Shown in pieces: positions 6,327 to 7,804 of a DNA stretch of 7,804 bases. The stretch spans positions 1 through 7,804 of the forward strand of contig JBEKLJ010000169.1 of assembly GCA_050010255.1 (NCBI GenBank). The letters run 5' to 3'. The notes beneath the pieces were generated by a model, which worked only from the letters and a program-made list of their open reading frames with translations, did no database searches and was not told the DNA's origin. The position numbers and the translations under genes were made by a program. The stretch's first letter is position 1. Each line of letters starts with the position of its first letter. Origin of the DNA: JBEKLJ01 sp050010255 (GTDB lineage: Bacteria > Acidobacteriota > Terriglobia > Bryobacterales > Bryobacteraceae).

Positions 6327-6368
6327 CGTGCGCCCACCAGCCGAGCCGCGACCGGAAGGGAGCGGAGC
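6327..6368 (+). repeat. Intergenic repeat module, direct copy 2
   Basis: Second direct copy of the 42-base unit described at 6227. Eight bases of its core, GAGCCGCG, occur once more at 6381-6388 without the rest, perhaps a decayed further copy. Confidence 0.8.
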
Positions 6369-6416
6369 AGTTGCAGCCGTGAGCCGCGAGCGTTTCGCAT
6401 ACTACGCGTTCCGCGT

Positions 6417-6430
6417 GGCCAGCGCCCGTG
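6417..6430 (+). repeat. 14-base direct repeat, right copy
   Basis: Identical to 6138-6151. Removing 6152-6430 would rejoin the signal-peptide frame of the truncated gene without a shift (279 bases), after which it reads ASARDVAAANPRCGG and stops at 6534. Confidence 0.6.
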
Positions 6431-6780
6431 ACGTGGCTGCCGCCAACCCGCGTTGCGGTGGCCTGTCTAGCGAGCCTCCGGACCGTTTATCGGGCCTGCA
6501 ATCACCTGTGGGCTACGGAACCGCCCCTGCTTAGTCCTGACAGAGCCCAGCCGCAGTCGCTCTACGCTTGCGCGTTTGGCGGTCTCCATCCGCGCTGCGT
6601 CGGCGCAGGCTTCCCAGATCCGGACTTCCTGGGCATCAGAGGGGCTCACCTGCCACGAGGAGCGACCCGCCTGCCGACCCGAATCGAAACCGGTTCCGGT
6701 GTGACTGATGGCCAGTTACCCGTGCTCTTGCTGTTTGCTCTGGCAGCCGGCCGCAGCAGGTAGCGGGCTGGCCAACTCAG
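6431..6780. other. Gene-free region between the repeat block and the minus-strand gene
   Basis: About 350 bases with no credible gene. Frames open here on both strands (for example plus 6428-6763 and minus 6649-6467) are rich in Arg, Pro, Ala and Cys, have no RBS and show no motif. A modest stem, GCCGCC with GGTGGC, closes 6438-6461. Composition and style are like the repeat block, so it may be further decayed repeat or the degraded body of the truncated operon gene. I see no RNA gene. Confidence 0.5.
6746..6772 (-). terminator. Possible hairpin terminator of the AlbA_2 gene
   Basis: GCCGGCCGC (6746-6754) pairs with GCGGGCTGGC (6763-6772) across an 8-base loop, with one bulge and one G:U pair. 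It lies 8 bases beyond the stop codon of the minus-strand gene. There is no U-tract on the transcript side, so it may be only an mRNA-end hairpin. Confidence 0.3.
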
Positions 6781-7804
6781 CTAGAATGAGTACTCCTGAA
6801 CGAGTTTCAGGACTCTCTCCGGCGGTGCTTTGATATCCGATGCACCGTCCCTCACATAAACTATTCCATCGATCACGTACAGGGGCTGCTCCCCGCGTGG
6901 AACGAAAACCCGGCAAATCGTGCGGCCCTCTACTTCCACAAAGTCAACTTGGATCAAGGGGACGGGTCGGATCCTGTGGCGGACTGCTTGATGGATTCGC
7001 TCCGCCAACGCGTCCCGCCCCTTCGCCCCATCATCAGGTCGCAAACCATGAATATTGCCGTTGTCCTCGATCCCGATGAAGATCGTGCCATCTGCAGTAT
7101 TAGCGAAGGCGGCGATGGTTTCTAGCACCCGATCAACGGAGTTCTGCACTCCAAAGGAGATGCTTCGTTTGAATTCAACTGTTAGGCCCTCTCCGAGCCG
7201 AAGGGCATCAGCTGGGCTGTGAGCGGAGCCCCCAGTGAGCACGAAATACTTGCGCAAAAATGTCATCCCGGATGCGTAGGCGACCGAAAACCCGCCTGCC
7301 AGGATCAGCGCTGAGAGCACCAGCAGCGATAGCACGTCACCGACTTGGTCCGTATTGACCACCAAGAGGCGATCGTTTGAGTCAGCCCGAACAGCGTAGA
7401 TCTGCCGACCGTGTCGATAAAGACTCGTGCCTGGTTGTGGCAGTGCTCGCGAGCGGGGAAAATACATGGGCAGCGAATATCCGCTGTAGAGGACTTCGTT
7501 CGTGGCAAGGTCCAAAACCACATAACCATCAGCCGCTATCCTTCTGCGCGCCGGGCCCCCGAATTGAACCCGACCATCTTCTTCTCGCAGAGCGTCCGCA
7601 ATTCTGTCGAGTTGCTGACGTAGTGCGGCGTCGATGGCAGTCGTATCGACAGGCAGCTCGATCTTCCAAGAGGCCTTTTCGGCATAGCCCACCAGTACAG
7701 CAATACGTGTGCTGCCGATCTGCTTTACGGCTGAATACAGTCGCCAAGAGTCACGATCCGGCGCCAGAAATGAAGTAGGCGTTTGGAAGGTGCTGACAAA
7801 AGTC
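6781..7804 (-). CDS. Membrane-anchored Schlafen/AlbA_2-domain protein with probable sensor region, 5' end missing
   Basis: The frame is open to the right window edge; the GTG at 7692 is internal. The 340 visible residues (numbered from the edge) show a polar region (about 1-150) with the style of bacterial extracytoplasmic sensor domains: DRDSWRLYSAVKQIGSTRI, a helix DAALRQQLDRIADALRE and beta motifs GYVVLDLATNEVLYSGYSL and RQIYAVRADSNDRLLVV. One transmembrane helix follows (about 157-180, LSLLVLSALILAGGFSVAYA). The rest is an AlbA_2 / Schlafen-like 'putative DNA-binding' domain (PF04326 type, about 205-335): LTVEFKRSIS with E210 and K212, ETIAAFANTADGTIFIGIED, a conserved V(F)VPRGEQPLYV and the RDGAS turn. 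In other proteins this domain regulates transcription or cleaves RNA. The arrangement suggests an external signal relayed to a cytoplasmic nucleic-acid or nucleotide function; this is inference. A first transmembrane helix should lie upstream. G+C (31/60 in a counted row) is lower than in tssK. Confidence 0.82.
   Translation of the reverse strand, partial: TFVSTFQTPTSFLAPDRDSWRLYSAVKQIGSTRIAVLVGYAEKASWKIELPVDTTAIDAALRQQLDRIADALREEDGRVQFGGPARRRIAADGYVVLDLATNEVLYSGYSLPMYFPRSRALPQPGTSLYRHGRQIYAVRADSNDRLLVVNTDQVGDVLSLLVLSALILAGGFSVAYASGMTFLRKYFVLTGGSAHSPADALRLGEGLTVEFKRSISFGVQNSVDRVLETIAAFANTADGTIFIGIEDNGNIHGLRPDDGAKGRDALAERIHQAVRHRIRPVPLIQVDFVEVEGRTICRVFVPRGEQPLYVIDGIVYVRDGASDIKAPPERVLKLVQEYSF

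Noticed and set aside
6227..6368. CRISPR-like repeat-spacer appearance
   Set aside because: Only two direct copies plus one inverted copy; the spacer is itself part of the repeat pattern and no cas gene is present.
6428..6763. 111-codon plus-strand frame in the gene-free stretch
   Set aside because: No RBS, no domain, composition of noncoding GC-rich DNA. The start lies at the edge of the 14-base repeat.
6781..7692. GTG at 7692 as the true start of the AlbA_2 protein
   Set aside because: The frame continues open to the window edge with sequence of the same sensor-like character, so the gene is cut by the window.

Overview
The window is GC-rich bacterial DNA. A counted 60-base row inside the tssK gene is 40/60 G+C, while a row inside the small membrane protein gene is 29/60. 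Gene content and the style of the intergenic repeats fit a soil or plant-litter heterotroph, most likely an Acidobacteriota member (Solibacter/Bryobacter-like). That placement is an inference from gene style only. No rRNA, tRNA, CRISPR array, transposase or integrase was seen.

Left third (1-2387): the 3' part of tssK, a type VI secretion baseplate gene, enters from the left edge and ends at 1074. Twelve bases later it meets a convergent gene for a TIM-barrel sugar-phosphate isomerase/epimerase (1974 down to 1087). Upstream of that gene, on the same minus strand, lies a small four-helix membrane protein of unknown function (2387 down to 2022). The usual tssK partner tssL does not follow, so this looks like the edge of a T6SS locus.

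Middle (2388-6165): a gene-poor stretch carries what looks like an old synteny scar. The apparent C-terminal tail of an isocitrate/isopropylmalate dehydrogenase (2618-2725) is followed by the first ~42 codons of a YdjM-like membrane metal-dependent hydrolase (2763-2890). The second fragment runs in frame into a secreted GH51 alpha-L-arabinofuranosidase (2895-4991). Nine bases later, with a good Shine-Dalgarno, comes a secreted CE1-like alpha/beta-hydrolase esterase (5001-6077). Together they form a small operon that could strip arabinose and ester side groups from arabinoxylan or pectin. A third gene starts 7 bases after the esterase with its own RBS and a good signal peptide, but stops after 26 codons (6085-6165). 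It looks like a truncated exported protein.

Right third (6166-7804): about 600 bases without a credible gene follow the broken third gene. They hold a nested hairpin (6165-6213) and a 26-base module that occurs direct, inverted and direct at an exact 50-base pitch (6243-6368). A 14-base direct repeat (6138-6151 and 6417-6430) brackets the whole block and falls inside the signal-peptide codons of the broken gene. On the minus strand from the right edge comes a partial gene whose visible part is a probable extracytoplasmic sensor region, one transmembrane helix and a cytoplasmic Schlafen-type AlbA_2 domain.

The points most worth a second look are the sensor-TM-AlbA_2 protein, the repeat block that may have broken the third operon gene, and the two-fragment scar in front of the GH51 gene. 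Nothing here proves a new system.
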